This document shows, in pieces, positions 63,917-64,000 of a stretch of 64,000 nt of DNA; positions within the stretch are counted from its first letter, which is position 1; every line of letters starts with the position of its first letter. The DNA comes from Candidatus Enterococcus murrayae. GTDB lineage: Bacteria > Bacillota > Bacilli > Lactobacillales > Enterococcaceae. The stretch covers positions 30,066 through 94,065 of the forward strand of contig NZ_JAFLVR010000072.1 of NCBI RefSeq assembly GCF_017315985.1, in the 5' to 3' direction. The notes below the pieces were generated by a model that made no database searches, was not told the origin of the DNA, and was given only the letters and a program-made list of their open reading frames with translations. Made by a program: the position numbers and the translations under genes.

Positions 63917-64000
63917 CTTTTACTCCTTCAATGCATTTTCTTTTAAGTTTATCATAGCCAGCTTAGAGAAGGGAACATACTTTCACCTTGTATATTTAAA

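Noticed and set aside
1..64000. CRISPR arrays, insertion sequences, tRNA/rRNA genes, prophage
   Set aside because: No regular short repeats with spacers, transposase or integrase genes, or tRNA-like cloverleaf were seen on reading; only the dispersed hairpin repeat looks mobile.

Overview
The window looks like a low-GC Gram-positive chromosome, most likely an Enterococcus of a group that carries a propanediol-utilisation (pdu) locus. Signs are the enterococcal/lactic gene content (WxL cell-surface cluster, LPxTG proteins, comG-ackA, ecsAB-hit-prsA), T-box leaders, strong AGGAGG ribosome binding sites and AT-rich intergenic DNA. The assignment comes from gene content only. I see no insertion sequence, tRNA, rRNA, prophage or CRISPR.

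Layout. 1-880: a non-coding stretch with three copies of a dispersed two-hairpin repeat next to a T-box leader whose gene lies outside the window. 879-5183: aldo/keto reductase, a hypothetical gene, a D-2-hydroxyacid dehydrogenase and an atypical winged-helix regulator. 5284-21480: a surface-protein island with two WxL proteins (one with leucine-rich repeats), a DUF916/DUF3324 WxL-interacting protein, a small LPQTN protein, a response regulator, a 2152-residue LPKTG protein with twelve B-repeats, an unknown membrane protein and a histidine kinase. 21795-26623: archaeal/eukaryotic-type ProS behind a T-box, a DUF368 lipid-carrier transporter, a quinone reductase, a CDP-alcohol phosphatidyltransferase and an MGMT-like protein. 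26878-47888: the pdu locus. 48022-54053: acetate kinase, a methyltransferase and the comGA-GG competence pilus operon (reverse strand). 54146-63916: trmB, a phosphotransferase, dat, ecsB, ecsA, hit, a YtxH protein, prsA, an NrtR-like regulator and three poorly characterised genes.

The pdu locus is complete for shell and catalysis. On the reverse strand it reads pduA-B-C-D-E-G-H-K-J-L, an eutJ-like gene, pduM-N-O-P-Q, a glycerol/diol facilitator and a second acetate kinase. pduS-pduT follow an MtnK-like kinase on the forward strand, and pduV-pduU lie beyond the divergent regulator pocR. Diol enters through the facilitator. PduCDE converts it to aldehyde inside the shell. PduP and PduL with acetate kinase make acyl phosphate, acid and ATP. 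PduQ makes the alcohol. PduGH and PduO maintain the B12 cofactor. No cobalamin synthesis gene is present, so B12 is probably imported or made elsewhere.

The most interesting material is non-coding. A cobalamin riboswitch with its own promoter and terminator points into the 3' end of pocR, so read-through RNA would be antisense to the activator, as known for Listeria. A family of about 130-nt two-hairpin repeats shows compensatory base changes in both stems and has entered the pdu operon at least twice, once supplying the last codons of pduM. Other leads are a +1-frame tail after an A-tract in pduK, candidate PocR boxes, a hairpin in the pduA leader, and a paired motif upstream of both the WxL response regulator and the giant surface protein.
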